From contig NC_133666.1 in NCBI RefSeq assembly GCF_037893015.1, positions 654,795,276-654,859,275 of the forward strand: a DNA stretch of 64,000 nt, given 5' to 3'. The position numbers and the translations under genes are program-made. The notes under the pieces were generated by a model, which saw nothing but the letters and a program-made list of their open reading frames with translations, did not search any database and had not been told where the DNA came from. Origin of the DNA: Macrotis lagotis (taxonomy: Eukaryota > Chordata > Mammalia > Peramelemorphia > Peramelidae). How positions within the stretch are numbered: position 1 is the first letter of the stretch; every line of letters begins with the position of its first letter. Of this stretch, positions 1 through 13,505 are shown piece by piece.

Positions 1-812
1 GGCAAGCCGAGTTCCAAGACTGAAGGTTAAGAGGTCTAGGCCTGCCAACCCTTGAAAGACTGAGCCCTGAGAGAGACAGGGCCAGGACCCAGACCTCCGG
101 ACCTCCGGACCACTACCCCTTGGTGCCTCCCCACTCTACCTGGGGGATGTGTGGGAGCCTGCAGGAGGAAGGAAAGGAAGAAGGCTGCCAGGCCCACCAT
201 CTTGCCTCTAAAGAGGGACCCCGGAAGTCCCTTGGAGACTGAGCTGGAGGGGAGAAGTTGGTCTCACTCTCTTGTGGCAGGAGTGCCACCCACCCTGTGC
301 CAATGCTGCCCTGGAATGGGGGCAGAGGGGCTAGTCCTGGCACTGGCCACACAGGGCTTGTCCCCTCCCTCTGCTGATCCAGGCAGATGGGGTGGGTGGG
401 AAGTCATCTGGTCAGGACCATCTCAAGGCCTTCAGACTTGGGTGAGTTTAAACCAGTGACACCTGAGCTGAGCATGAAGGTGCAGGGAGGAGCAGCTCAA
501 GGCCCCAGTCCCCGTATTGGGAGAGATGGGATTAAGAGGAGTGTCACCTGAGCCACCCGAATCAGGAAGGTCAGACACCCAATCTTGGCCAGGGGAATGA
601 CTCAAGGCTGACCCATCCACCCTCATCCCCACGCCCAAGCCAACCCCAGAGGCAGGGGCAAGTGACTGGTGCTCTCCATCTCTCTCCTCTATTTCTCTTC
701 TTACCAAGTCCTGAGAGTAAACTCTAGCCACCCTTCCCATGCTCCCCACCCCCCAAGCCCTTTTCTCCACTCTGGACACAGTTGAGAAAAAGGGATTTTT
801 TTGGTGGTGGTT
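1..812. other. Intergenic DNA left of MAP2K7
   Basis: No coding exon, RNA gene or clear repeat is visible here. By human gene order the next gene on this side should be TGFBR3L and then SNAPC2, on the minus strand. I see no recognisable part of either, so this is probably the short spacer beyond the MAP2K7 poly(A) site. The open frames here are short and look like chance frames in GC-rich DNA. Confidence 0.5.
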
Positions 813-3800
813 TTTATTATTATTATTATTTTTTATTTTCAAGCTTCTAAGAAGGGTTTACAAACAAGGGCATTCTGTTTTTGAAAAAGGGACAATGGGG
901 CAATACTGCTGGCCCAGGTGCCCCCCAGTAGGCACCCACCCCCCAACCCCTAGAAGTAGGGAAGGGGCACACAAATTCTTCCACCACTGTCTTCAGTCAC
1001 GAGGTACAAAGCTGAGCTGGGGGCCACACCTTTGGGGGTGGGGAGATCGAGGCCCCAGGTCCCCCTCGGTTCTCCCCCTCCCCCCCTCTCCCCCACACTG
1101 GCTCTCCTGGCCTCTCCCTGGAAACTGGCCAGGGTCCCAGAACAGGTCCTGAGAGGGAAGAGGGGATGGGGTGGCTCAGGCGTCTGGCTAACCCAGTCTG
1201 GGAATCAACTCGGGAAGCTCAGCTAGAGAAAAGGAAAGAGGGACAGGCCTAACAACCAGACCTCTGGGAAGGCCAGCTGGCGAGGGTGGGAAGGTGGCAC
1301 ATATCCTTTAACACTGAAATGAGGCTTGGGCCCAGGGAAGAGGAAAGAGCACACATGCTCACCAAACAGAAAAGAGTTAAAATAAAACTGGACAGTGAAA
1401 GTCATTTAAGCTGGCTCCAGAGCTTGGGGGGGGGGGGGGGGAGCTGGAGGTGGATACTGAGTACCCAAAAGGAGGGGAGGAGTATCTGGTTGCCCCTATC
1501 ACAGAGGGGCCCCCAGACAACCTTCTGGGGGGGGGGGAGTGGAGAAGGGAATAATCCCCAATCCCTTTCTGTTGGCAGTGTGGCCAAGTACAGAGGGAGA
1601 TGGTACCCATGATCTGCTGGGCAGAAAAAGAAGGGAACTCCTCTAATTTTAACATGCGACCTTCTGCAAATATATCAATGAGAACAGAGACTACAGAGAC
1701 TACAGGGAGACAGATGCGAAAAAGCCTATATTGAGCCAGTGAAGTCCATCGAGCTGTGCTATCCTTACCTTTGGCCTCAGTTCCTTTGTCTGGGGGAAGG
1801 GGGGGGCCTTTCTGGGTCTGAGTGTGATTGTGAGAATGAGCGTGAGCGCGCGCGTGTGTGTGTGTGTGTGTGTGTGATTTTCCATTTGATCTGCATGCAT
1901 CACCAAGAAAAAAAGAAATCCCTCTTCCTCCTCCTCCCTCCCTCCCTACCTGCCCACCACCTGAAGGCTCTGGAGAGGCCAAGGTCAGGGGCAAGGGGAG
2001 GCCAAAAACCACCTCTATTCACGCATCAAATGTAAATAATAATAATAATAATAACAATAACAATAATAATAATAATTAAGAAACAATGCAATAAAACTGC
2101 ATTTGCCTTTTCTCTGGGGACCTGCCAAGGCAAGGGCCAAGGTGGGCCAGGCAGCCGTGGGGACCAATTATTCTCCTGTCTTCTTTGTCCAAGGGGACTA
2201 GATGCTCTCCAGGGTCCTGCCCTGTCTCCTTTGCTGGGGGGGAGGTGGGGTAAGACAGCCAGTCTCCTCATGCTAGCCCCAAAGGCAGAGGACACAGGCA
2301 CTAGAGCTGGGTTTGCCCCTGAGTCTGGCACATGGAGGGCCCCACTCAAGGGATGAGTTGAAGGAAGCCCTGGGTGGCCTGCTGGGGCCAGGGACCTGTA
2401 GCCACTCTCTTCTCCTGCCCTGCACACTTCCTCTTCACCCTCAACTCTTACCCTTGTCTAACTCTCCTAAGGGCCTTAATTCACTTACATTTCTCTTCCA
2501 CTCCCCCTCCTTCTCTGCCCCATTACACATGCTCAAACCATCTCTTCCAAGCTCTCCCTTCCTCCACCTCAAGCTCCCAGGGAAGGCCCTGGGGTCGTCC
2601 AGCTCTTCTGCCCTCAGTCCTTCGCCCTGACCTGACCTGACCTTCACTCCTCCTCCTTCCCTCCCTTCAAGGCCCTCTGGCCCACCTGCCAGTCCTGCTC
2701 CCATTCTTCTATGTCCCTGCTACACTAACGTCTACAGCATTCTGCCTGACACATGCCAAACCCCTGCCGCTGCCCACAGCTTCTCCAAACCCTGACCCCA
2801 GGAAGAGCAGGCATCGAAGATCTTCAACTCATCCCAGAGCTGGAAACCAGATCCCTCCATGTTTGGGACAAAACAACCCTTAGTGGCTCAGGGTTTGACG
2901 GTGAGAAGGCGCTAGGATCTGGCAAGTTCCTCATGAGCATACATGAGAGGGAGGAAGCAAGGGGGCGGTCCTACAACCCACTGCACCCCCAGGAGATGCC
3001 ACACTCCTGTATCAGGACCCAAAGTCTTTGCCCTTTCTACCCTTTCTGCTGACAAAGTACAGATTTAAATGAATCCCCACCGCTTTGCCCACTGTTGAAC
3101 CAATGCCACAAGCAGCCAAACACGACTTTGGTTAAAGTTTCTGAAGGTACCAACACCCCCATGTAAGAATCAACCCAACCCACCCCCACCCCCAACATAT
3201 ACCCCCAAATAAAATAAAATAAACTCCATAAAGGACCCCCTGAGATCAACAAGAGAAAAACTGACCCACTGAAGGCCACCTGACCACCCCCAGCTGGCCA
3301 GAGGGCTCCTCCCCTGCCCCCCCCAATATTCCCAGGGACAAAAACCTTGGGAGTGACCCCCATTGAGCAGCAAGCAACCCCTCCCAGGCCACCCTACCCC
3401 AGCCCTTGTGGCTTGCCAATTGAATCCTCAAGCCAGAAGAGTGGGCAGGAGAGAGGGCAAAGAGAATAAGGATTCAGGCAGCTCTCTCCCAGGCCTCCAG
3501 GAGCCCCCCAAGCCCAGAGGTTACAACTGAATAAATAGAGTCTAATGGTGGACCTGTCTTCCATCTTCTGTTCACAGTGTCAGGGGGAGGGGGGCATACA
3601 GCTCTCCCCCAGGAAAGGAGCCAGAGGCCCAATTGGTGCCAGTTTGTCCTCAGCTGAAAGGCAGGGGGTGGGGGCAGGCGGGTCTGGTGGGCCCCCACTG
3701 TGTCTTCAGCTCTCTGTGGCTGTCCATGTTTCCGTGCTCCCTCCCCAGCTCCATGTGACATCTGGCCCGCCAGCATGGGGGGAGGCGAGTGGAAGACTGG

Positions 3801-3931
3801 GAAGTCTCAGGGCTGAGGTGGCATAGCCCCTGCTGCAGCTGGAGTAGGGGGAGGAGCAGGCTGACTGGCCATTTGTCTTGCCCCCTTCTCCCCCAGCCCC
3901 TACTGACCCTCCCAGGCTGGTCACCACTTGG
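813..3931 (-). other. MAP2K7: MAP2K7 3' untranslated region
   Basis: The MAP2K7 stop codon ends at 3932. Reading the minus strand onward, the first AATAAA signals I find are at 837-832 and 818-813, in a T-rich stretch, which gives a 3'UTR of about 3.1 kb. No splice-compatible coding exon is seen. The stretch contains poly-G runs (1428-1441 and about 1529-1537), a GT repeat at about 1847-1877 and an AAT/AAC repeat at 2034-2078, which may have lengthened it relative to other mammals. The endpoint is inferred from the signal; shorter isoforms are possible. Confidence 0.5.
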
Positions 3932-6900
3932 CTACCTGAAGAAAGGAAGGTGATGCTGGCTCAAGATGCCGCTAGTCCGGGGGGACTCTGTCTTCGCCAT
4001 GACATCCTTGAACCAGGATGCTACATCCACCTCCAACATCTCATATCGTTTGATGAAGCTGTGTTCCTGCATGGGACAGGAAATTAGGGTCAGGCTTAAA
4101 AACTAGAGCTCCAAGACTCTCTCCTCTGCTTCCCCGAGGCCATGGAGAAGCTCAGGACCCCCACTCCCAGCCCCACAGAAACAGGCAATGTGTACTCACA
4201 AGTAGCTTATTGTACTTTGGTCTCTTCCTGTGATCTTTAGTAAGGCTGGGAAATAAGAACACAGATATGTGAGCATGTGACATGGGGGTCACTCCCCTCC
4301 TAAAGTGGGGTAGGTTAGAGGGGACAGGACAGACATGGTAGGGAGAATGGGGCGACTTGCTCAAGTCAGTCTAATCTGTCTTGCCCTTCCAAGAACTGAG
4401 GACTCCAAAAAGGCTGCCATCTTGGTGACCCAAGGCCTCTTCCCTCATTGGATCTCCAAGAGTTTTAAAGAAATGCCTGCTCATGTTTTCAGGAGAGTTG
4501 CTAACCTCCAATCCTGCTTACTAAAGCCTGGCTCATCTAAGCACAACTGAGGACTCCTGGAAGTGGTTTATTTACCCCAAGAATGGAAACCTTGCTAGGG
4601 GAAGAAGGAAACTCATCCCAGGATGGAAAGCCAAAAGGCCAGAGTTGGGTTTGGCAATGCACTTGGGATCTGAGATGGCTGAGAACCTGAGAACCATCCC
4701 ACCCAAACCGGGTCAGGCCGGGGCAGGGGGGGGCTCTTCTCCTCTTCTCTCTCAGTATCCTGCCTTACACTGTCCTGTCTATTGAGACAACTCTTCAAAG
4801 TGCATCTATGGTCCTGACCAAGAACCACAAAGGACATCTCCAGATGCACATCGCCATGTTACCTTAAATTCAACTTGTCCAAAACAGAACTGTCCTCAGG
4901 CCAGATGCTGGTCTAATTTTGACCTTATCCATGAAACCTGCCTTTTCTCATGATAGAGGACCAACACCTAGGAGTCTACTTTGTAGTTCTCCCCTTTCCT
5001 TCTTTACTCTCACTGCCAACCTTCACAACCTCTCTAGTCCACCTCTGTCTGCCAACTCCCACACCCTCCCTGGACATCAGGGGTTAGAAGGATGCTCATA
5101 GGCCACATGGTCTAACCAGTACAAGAATCACTGCTCTCTTAGAGGTGACATGGAATTCTCTGGGAGGGGGATGGTTCACTACTCTTAGCAAGTGACAACT
5201 GCTGTCCCATCCCAGGTCCCCCTGTCAGAAGTCCCTTTTATTCAGAGCCAAATATTTCCAGTTCCTTCACTAGATTTTCATAGGATGTTTAGCTCAAGTT
5301 CTCTTATGACCCAGGTCACCTCTTGGGGAATGTTCTCAAGTCTGTATGGTCATCTTACAAACCAGCTGCTCCCTACTGACTACAATGCCCAGGGCAGAGA
5401 TTCCCATCTCTCTTGGCACAATTCTAGCTCTGGCTCAGTCACACTTAGTCTGTGGTCCCCTAAAACCCTGAGATCTTTTTCACTTGAATTGGGTCTTGCT
5501 TCCCCCCATCCCCCCGCCACTTTGAGATAGGAGAAGTGATTTTGCAAACAACCCTGAATTGCTCCAGCCTGACAAGAGTCTTCTAAAGCTCAATTCAGTC
5601 AATCATCCTTCCAGCTTCATCTCATTTCCCAAATGTGCTGAACACCCCCCAAAACTCACCAATTCTCATTTCTGGGGCACTCCCTCCCTCCAAGACTAGC
5701 TCACCCCACTCATGACCACTCTTTAGGTTCTCTTATTTTCTCTCCCCATTTAAAACCATTATCTACAAGATCAAATCCCAGTTCCTAAGCCCTATGGTCA
5801 AGAACCTTTCCACCTTCTGCCTTATGGACAGTGCACCATAAGCACTATCCAAGTCAAACAGGCCTTTTCCTTGTCCACTTCCCCATCCCCCGTGGCAATA
5901 CTTTCGAGGACTCACTCTTGCCAACAATACCCTCCCTCCTCTTCCTCCTCACATCCTGCCCTGAACACTGAGGTCAACGATATTTGCCTTCTTAAAAAAA
6001 GTTCCAGATTTTTAGACTCTGAAACCCAGAATCTCAAACTTAGACAGTGTCCCAAAAAGTATCAGTGCCATTTAGAACACCTTTGATTAAAGTTTTAATC
6101 AACTTCAAAACCACCCATGGACTTTGGGGATGCCCTAGATTCCAATGGGCAAGTTAGGCTCTTCTCCACCTAGACCATGGGCTCCAGGAGAGAGAGATCA
6201 TGTCTTCACCCTTGGGGTATGCCCCACAGCGCTTAGAACAGACTCCTCTTACTCCTTCAGCTGCCTCTTACTCCACTCTGATCTCTAAACCACAGCAGCC
6301 ACAGCTCTGGTCAAGGAAGAAGTTGAGAAGTAGGCACACAGGGAGTTGAGGGAAGAAATGGAGGGACCATTGAGGATCATGGATATAGGCAGAGGAAAGG
6401 ACTCACCAGTCTTTAACAAAGGACTGAAAGTCCACCGAAAAGCCCATATTACTGGGTAGAAGGGGGGGCTCTTCCTGCAGGACCTTGGTGAGGACCTCAA
6501 AGTCAGTCTTGCAGTTCTTGTAGGGGAACTGCCCAGTTGCCAGCTCCACCTAGGTAAGAAGGGCTGAGAATGTGGTCATCTTCGCTGCTTCCTTTTCTAT
6601 TTTTCTGTCCTCTCCCAACCCCCTGCCTGCCTCCCTTTTTCAAGAATTTCCAATCTCAAAGGTCATCCAAGTCCAACCTGATCCTGAACAAGACTTCCTT
6701 CTACTAGAAGTCTGACAAGGTGTCAGCTCATGACTGCTTGAAGCAGTCCATTCCATCTTTGGAGTTCTCTCCCAGGCTCAAATTCACATGAGGTTCTCAA
6801 GCCTATGGCTTTTCAGTCCCATACACATTTCATTTCTGCATCTCCAACCCCCAGCAGCTGCTGCTTTTTTGGCCTCCCTGTGCCCAGGGTGCTATTGGGC

Positions 6901-9900
6901 ATCTGAACTAGGGCTGCTTGGCTCACCAGTGAGATTCCCAGGCTCCACACATCTGCTCGGATGTCATAATCAGGCTTGGTGGGATCTGGAGGGTCTATCC
7001 GCTCCGGCTGGTAAAAAGAAAGAGAGACAGAATTTCTTACAACAGCACTCGAATGTAAAGCAAATAGCCATGACACACCAGAAAGGGTTACCTGTAGGCC
7101 AGAGGACCAGCTATGGTCAGTAATACCCAAATCACTCTGGAATTTCACAATGTCCCTCCCATTTTTCCTCAATTCCCACCCCAGAAAGGACAATCAGTAT
7201 ATGTTGAATCTTTTTTTTTTTTATGGTTTTTGCAAGGCAAACAGGGTTAAGTGGCTTGCCCAAGGCCACACAGCTAGGTAATTATTAACTGTCTAAGACC
7301 GGATTTGAACCCAGGTACTCCTGACTCCAGGGCTGGTGCTTTATCCACTACACCACCTAGCCACCCCTAGTATATGCTGAATCTTAAAATTTTAAGTCTA
7401 TGAAGATAATCTCCAGAGAGAAGGGACAATGTTCACAGCTGTTCTGATGTCTGAGCTGATCCCCTGCCCCAATAGGGACCCTTCGGCTTACCGCCATGTA
7501 AGCTGCACAGCCAGCACTTCTCGTTTTGGCCTTGGAGTCCACCAGACGGCCGCTGATACCAAAATCACAGAGTTTGATCTGGCCCCGCTCATCTAACAAG
7601 ATGTTGGAGGGCTTCACATCTCTGTGGATCACACCATGCTTCTCCTTCAGGTAGTAGAGTGCCTTCACAATCTGCAACCACAGCCATGCACCGCACCGAG
7701 GACTTTTTTTACTGCTGGGTGGTGAGACAGCCCCAGCCACTCCAAGCTCCCTCACCTCCCTCAACTGTTCTGTTTAAAGGCTCTCCCCTTACAAGGTGTG
7801 CTTCTTATAGCCCCCACCATGGTCATGGAGCCCAGGAAGTGAGGTCTGCTTGACCCCTTTTCCTGAGCCTAAGCAGGAAGCAGAAGAGTATAAGGTTCAA
7901 GGTCACCTCTGCTCCTTCCAACACAGCCATGTCTGTAAACCAGGGACCATCTACAACCCAGCTCTGAGGGAAGGGGTCCCAATGGTGCCTCCAATCCACC
8001 TACTTACAGCCACAGTCATCTTGCCTAAGATCCGCTCTGGGATGGGCCCTTGAATTCTCTTCTTTAGCTTCTCAGCACAAGTGCCCATAAGCTCCATGGC
8101 AATGAAGACATCTGTCTGTGGAAGGAATGATGGGGAACTAGCTGGGTAGGAAGAAAGAACCCCTCCCTCACTCCCAGGCCCTTGTTTGTCCACAAGATGG
8201 CACATTTCCAGCCACAAGAATACAGAATATGGGGGGGGGGGACGACAAGCTAAAAAATTTCTAGAGGAAAAACAGACAAAATTTTTAGTGCCTTTTTAAA
8301 TCTAAAGTTATCCCTTTAATATACAAACCACGAATTAATTCTGTAGAATTTGATTTATTCATAAAGATATTGGGGAGGGAGGGTGGCAAAAGAGTAGAGC
8401 ACAGACAATGTATGGGGGAGGGTTTCTTCTAAGTCAGATTGCATTCTTTCTGAGCCCACCCCTATCACTCACATTGGTGATGAAGGTTCCAAAGCACTGA
8501 ACAATGTAAGGGCAGTCATGGCTCTTGAGCACCACATCTAGATCCATAAGAATTCGTTTGTTTTCTTCCTTGTTTCCAGAGCGGCGCATTTGCTGCAGAA
8601 GACCAATGGAGTTGCAAAGGGGGTCAGAGCAGAAAGGAGAGCCTCACCTTAAAGGGGACATTATAACCCTCCCACCTAAAAGGCTCCGTCTCTAAGATGG
8701 ACAGAGGGGCAGAGAGGAACAGGTTGGGAGGTCTGAGGAAGAAAGGAGGGTTGGGATGCCTCACCTTGACAGCAAGGATGTGACCTGTCTTCTTGAATCG
8801 CATCTTCCAGACCTGGCCACAGGTGCCACTGCCCATCTCACCTAGGTTTTCGAGGTCATTGATCTCAGCCTGATACCTCTGAGGAAGATGAGGAGCAGAG
8901 CAATTATTATTGCTCAACATTATTCCCACATCTGTCCTTCAACTTTTATCATCCCCTGCCCAGAAATCACCAGGATGATTTAGTTGATGATTAGTTGAGC
9001 CCCAAGGCTCACCTCACTAGCCATACACTTTACCCTTCTCCCCATTCAGGACCCTTTGCTGCTTCTGGGGCAACAGGCAAAAAAGGAGAATGGCTGGAGA
9101 ACAGACACTGATTCTTACCTGGCCACCAATTGTCAGGTATCCTGTCTGTTTCATGATCTCCTGCAGCTTCTGGTCAATCTCTATGCTGGAGGGAGAGAGA
9201 TCGGGGCTAGTGACCCTGAGACACTGGAAGCCTCAAGTCAACTCTTCCCGGAGGAGTGGCAAACTTCACTGACTCTTCTTACCCTAACAAAGATACCTGG
9301 ATAGTCCTTTTCCTTATTCTTTCTATTCCAAAACTCCACCAACCCCTCTTCCCACCCTGTCAAATCCCAGGGCTTTCCCCAAAGTGATCCTTCTTCCCAA
9401 ACATCATCAACAGCCCCCTCCAACTCTCCATATTCCCTCTCAGAGATTCCTAAACTTTAGGACACCTCTCAACTATCTCCTCACCTTTCCATGCTGCGTG
9501 GCATGAATAGTGGCGTGGGGAGCCCCAACATGTGCCGGGGCCGAGCTGGAGGGGTGGGCTGCTGAGGGGAGCTCTCGGAGGAAGGCGATCGGCTACCCCC
9601 ATCATTGGCCAGAGGGAGCTGCAGAGCTGTGAGAAGACAAATGAGGAAAGGAACAGCCAGGGGTGGAAAGGGAAAAGGAGGTCAGTTTTCCAAGGACAAT
9701 TCATGTTCCAGCATTCACAAGACCCTGCCCAAAGAACTCCATTACTAAGGAACCCAATCTGTTGCCTGGGAAAGGTCAAATCTAGCCCTCCAAGAGAGAA
9801 TCTTGAAATTAATCTTCCACTTCCCCAAAGTGGCAGAACAGACTCAGGGTCTCAGTTACCCAGCTATAGGTCCAGATATCAGAGACCTTTAACTTCAGAT

Positions 9901-12900
9901 CATCCCTTTCTACAATGAAGGGAGAGATCTCTCAATTCTAGACCTACCTGACTCACTTTCGGGGGAAATGAGATGACCCCACCCAACCCAAGTAGCTCCA
10001 TCATTCAGTCCTGGCCAGCAGGAAAGATAACCCCAAAATCCTGCCCACCACTCAAGGAAATCACCTCCCAGGTTTGAGGGCAAAAGAAGCTGAAGACCAT
10101 CTAAAAACTGAACAACCAGGGACAGCCCCCTTCCTCTCCCTCCCAATTTCCAACCAGGACACAGCTTGGCTTTCAATTACTTGCCAGCAGAGCTTAAAGT
10201 AATCAACAAGTATTGACTTGTACATGACTTTGGCCCCAAAGGAAGGGGCCAGTTTAATCTTCTTCCACTCCTCTGATTATAAAGGGAGAACTAAGAAGGG
10301 ACAGGATACTTCAGGAGACTAGAACTCACACCAAATTAGAAATGTTCTCTCCAGCTCCAAAAGAAATAGGAGATCTTATGCTAAGCCAGGTACAACTGTG
10401 CTTGGACAGCAAAGGGGATAGAAGAGGGGAACACAGAGGACATGATTTTCTAACCCCCTCTAGGCCCTCCCAGGCTGCATTAGGAACATCATCCCAATTA
10501 CTGGCAGATATCCCCACTTCAGCATCCTCATCCCTACCTCTCAGGACCTAAAAGAAAAATGCTGGGTCAAGAGAGAACCACAAAGCTCTTAACAGTAGAA
10601 GGAACCTGGGGGATTATTGCTAACCCCCTCATTTTACAGATGGAGAAAGTGAAGCCTAAAGAAGGCAAATCACTTATCCAAAACCATGCTGTTAAGTAGA
10701 ACAGGACTGGGCCTATTGTCTGGGCCTCCAGAAACCTTCAGGACCCTTCAGGATAAGGCTCTTTCCTCAACTCAGTTTTTAGGAAACACAGCCCTAAATG
10801 TGTTTCACAGTTCCTGAAGCCTGGATTCTGGCCAGTGACTGCTCTTGGTTTGTATAGTATAGCCCTGTTAAGATTCTGGGAGGCTCCAAGCCTTGTGAGG
10901 GTGGGGGTGGCGTAAGGAACATGTGGAGCTCATTTGCAAAACTCAACATGTACCAGGATTTGCTAATCCAAGTTCATGCCCTCTCCTGAGAAGGCATAAG
11001 CAGAGAGGTCCAAAGGACAAACCAAGCATGAGCCCAGGACCCAGCTGTCCAATCCTCTGTCAGTCTTTCTGTCTATTATGATGATGTATGAGGGTGGACC
11101 TCCAGCGGGCCTTTTCCCAATGCCCACCCAGCCCCATAAGCAGAGGGAAAGATGGAAGCCAAGGGGTTGGAAGGGGCAGGTTTCCAGGAAGAAGTCAAAG
11201 GGAATTCAGGAGTCCAGCATCCTCTTCAGTGGGCTCCCTCTGAGAAGCAAGGTGGGGTGGAATGGGGAAGATCAGACCTCCTGAGAGCCTATCCAATTAT
11301 ATCACATCAAGCAGCCTGCATGCAGGAGAGTTGGCCCGACATGCAACTAAGAGCCCCGAGGAGGGGCAGGCATGCTGCAGGCAGGCAGGCAGGCAGCCAC
11401 TCTGGGGAGGGATGGAGGATGGGGGGAGGAAAAAAGGAGGAAGAGGAGTAGGAACCCTGAAAAGAAAGACAGCTCTAAACATGTAAACATGAGAGTGTGA
11501 ACAGCTCCTGAGGAGAGTAGGAGAGCCATGGAGAGAGACATGGAGGTTCAGGAGAGGAAAACCACAGCAGCAACCCAGGAGTCCTACTACTCCACAGACC
11601 AGGGTCACCAAGGGAGAGGATGGGAGCCAGGAAGGCTCAATACCCACCAGGAAAGGCTAAATAGAAGTGGAAAAGATAAGAGCTATAGATTAGGGAAATC
11701 AACCATTCAAAAGCTGCTCTACCTCCTCACTTTCCTTAGAAAATCTCCCAAGCTAGTCCTTCATCTTCAGCATTAACAGGTGGGAAGCCTGAAGGCAAAT
11801 ACTACTGGCTCTCCAGATGGAGGAAAGGGAGTCCATTCCACTTAGGAAGGCCCATAATCCTTTACAAAATGGGTGGGTCACAAAAATGACAGGATAAGGA
11901 TTCCAAATGGGGCCTCTGGGTTCCAAGATATGGTGTCCCTTGGGAGTCCTCTGGGGAAAGCAGATGGTAGTTCTCTAGGATGTCTTTCAGTTCCAATTCT
12001 GTTAGGTGAGGCAGCTGGTCTGACTGGAGTGGTCCTATCCCATCTTCCAATTCTAAGGTTTTCTCAGGTAAAGTGGTTTCTCCTGCTTAACCAAGTATGA
12101 ACTAAATTAAGGGGGAAAGGGTTTCTGCATTGAGGCATCTGGGGAGGTTTGGGCAAAGCACACTGCCTCAATGAATAAATGTTTCCTGAGCTGGATTCGA
12201 TAAAAACAAAGCCCCTAAACAGAATAAGGAAAATCTCTTGGAAGGGTATTCTGAGGTTCTTTCAACTGCCACTACTCCTCCTCCCAGCTTAGGGATTTTT
12301 CTTGTGGTCACCATTTACTCATCTACCCTTTGTCCTGCTATTTTAGGACAAAGGCCAAGTACTTTCTTCCTTGGCCAATCTCTCCTCCTTCACGCCACCT
12401 TTGCTACTCTGCTCAAATCCCCTGACACCCTAGAGACTGGTCCATTCCTGCCTGGAACATTTGTTACTACATTAGCCTGGGGAATTAAAGCCCCCAAAGC
12501 TATCTAAATAAACATAAATATATCTAAATATAAAGTGAGAATAAGTGGCTCAAATCCTTGGGAAGCAAGATGAGAAGGAAAGAGGTTCAGATTATTATCC
12601 ATAGTCAGAAAGGACCTGAGAGATCCTTTCCTCCAATCCCTCACATTCTGCTGTTCCCTAAAATCCGGAGAGGGAACAGGCTAAGGAGTAAGACACGTGA
12701 AGTGCACCTTCTGCCCTTTCAGGCTCACTCTGTATCCTAAGTCAGGGAGCGAGGGATGAGATAAATGGCTAAGGGGTGGACTATTGCCACAGCTATCACT
12801 GAACTTTCCAAATGAAGTGAATCCAAGAGTAGGAGTAGGGGGCCTGAGAAGTACTTAGATTGTCTAATTCATCTCCTGCCTGTCCTTGGAAAAAAACAAC

Positions 12901-13462
12901 ACTGGCACAGACTAAGCCCAGCCTGCTGAGTCTGGCAAGGGCCAGCTAGAGAAAAGCTCAAATGGCTAGAGAACTTGAAACAAGATTCCCACCAACTTCT
13001 TCAAAATGGTTTTACTGATCCCACCAAACAGGGAAAAAAGGTTTCCTGTTAACTAAATATGACTTTTAGTTCAAGAAAATGGCCATACTAATATATGGGA
13101 ACTTGCTTACCTCCTCACTCTTACCCTCCCCACATCCAAACTGCTAAGACTTACTCTCTCTTTCCAACACTCTCCTCTAACATTGCTGTCATCCTATTAC
13201 AGGTCCCTCCTCACTTCTTGCCCCAACTCTTCCCATCATCTGCTGGTTGGTTTTCCCGCCTCAAGTCTCTCCTCACTCCAAACCATTCAGCTGACAAATT
13301 GATTTTCCTAAAGTGAAGGGCTGGACATGCCACATTAATCAATAAGACTCCAGTGCCTTCCTACTGCCCTCAGAATAAACTATAAGCTGGCTTTCAATGA
13401 CCTTTGCAAAACATTTTACAAATATCTTTTTATTCTCATAATAACCCTGGAAGGTAGGTGCT

Positions 13463-13505
<43 letters not shown>
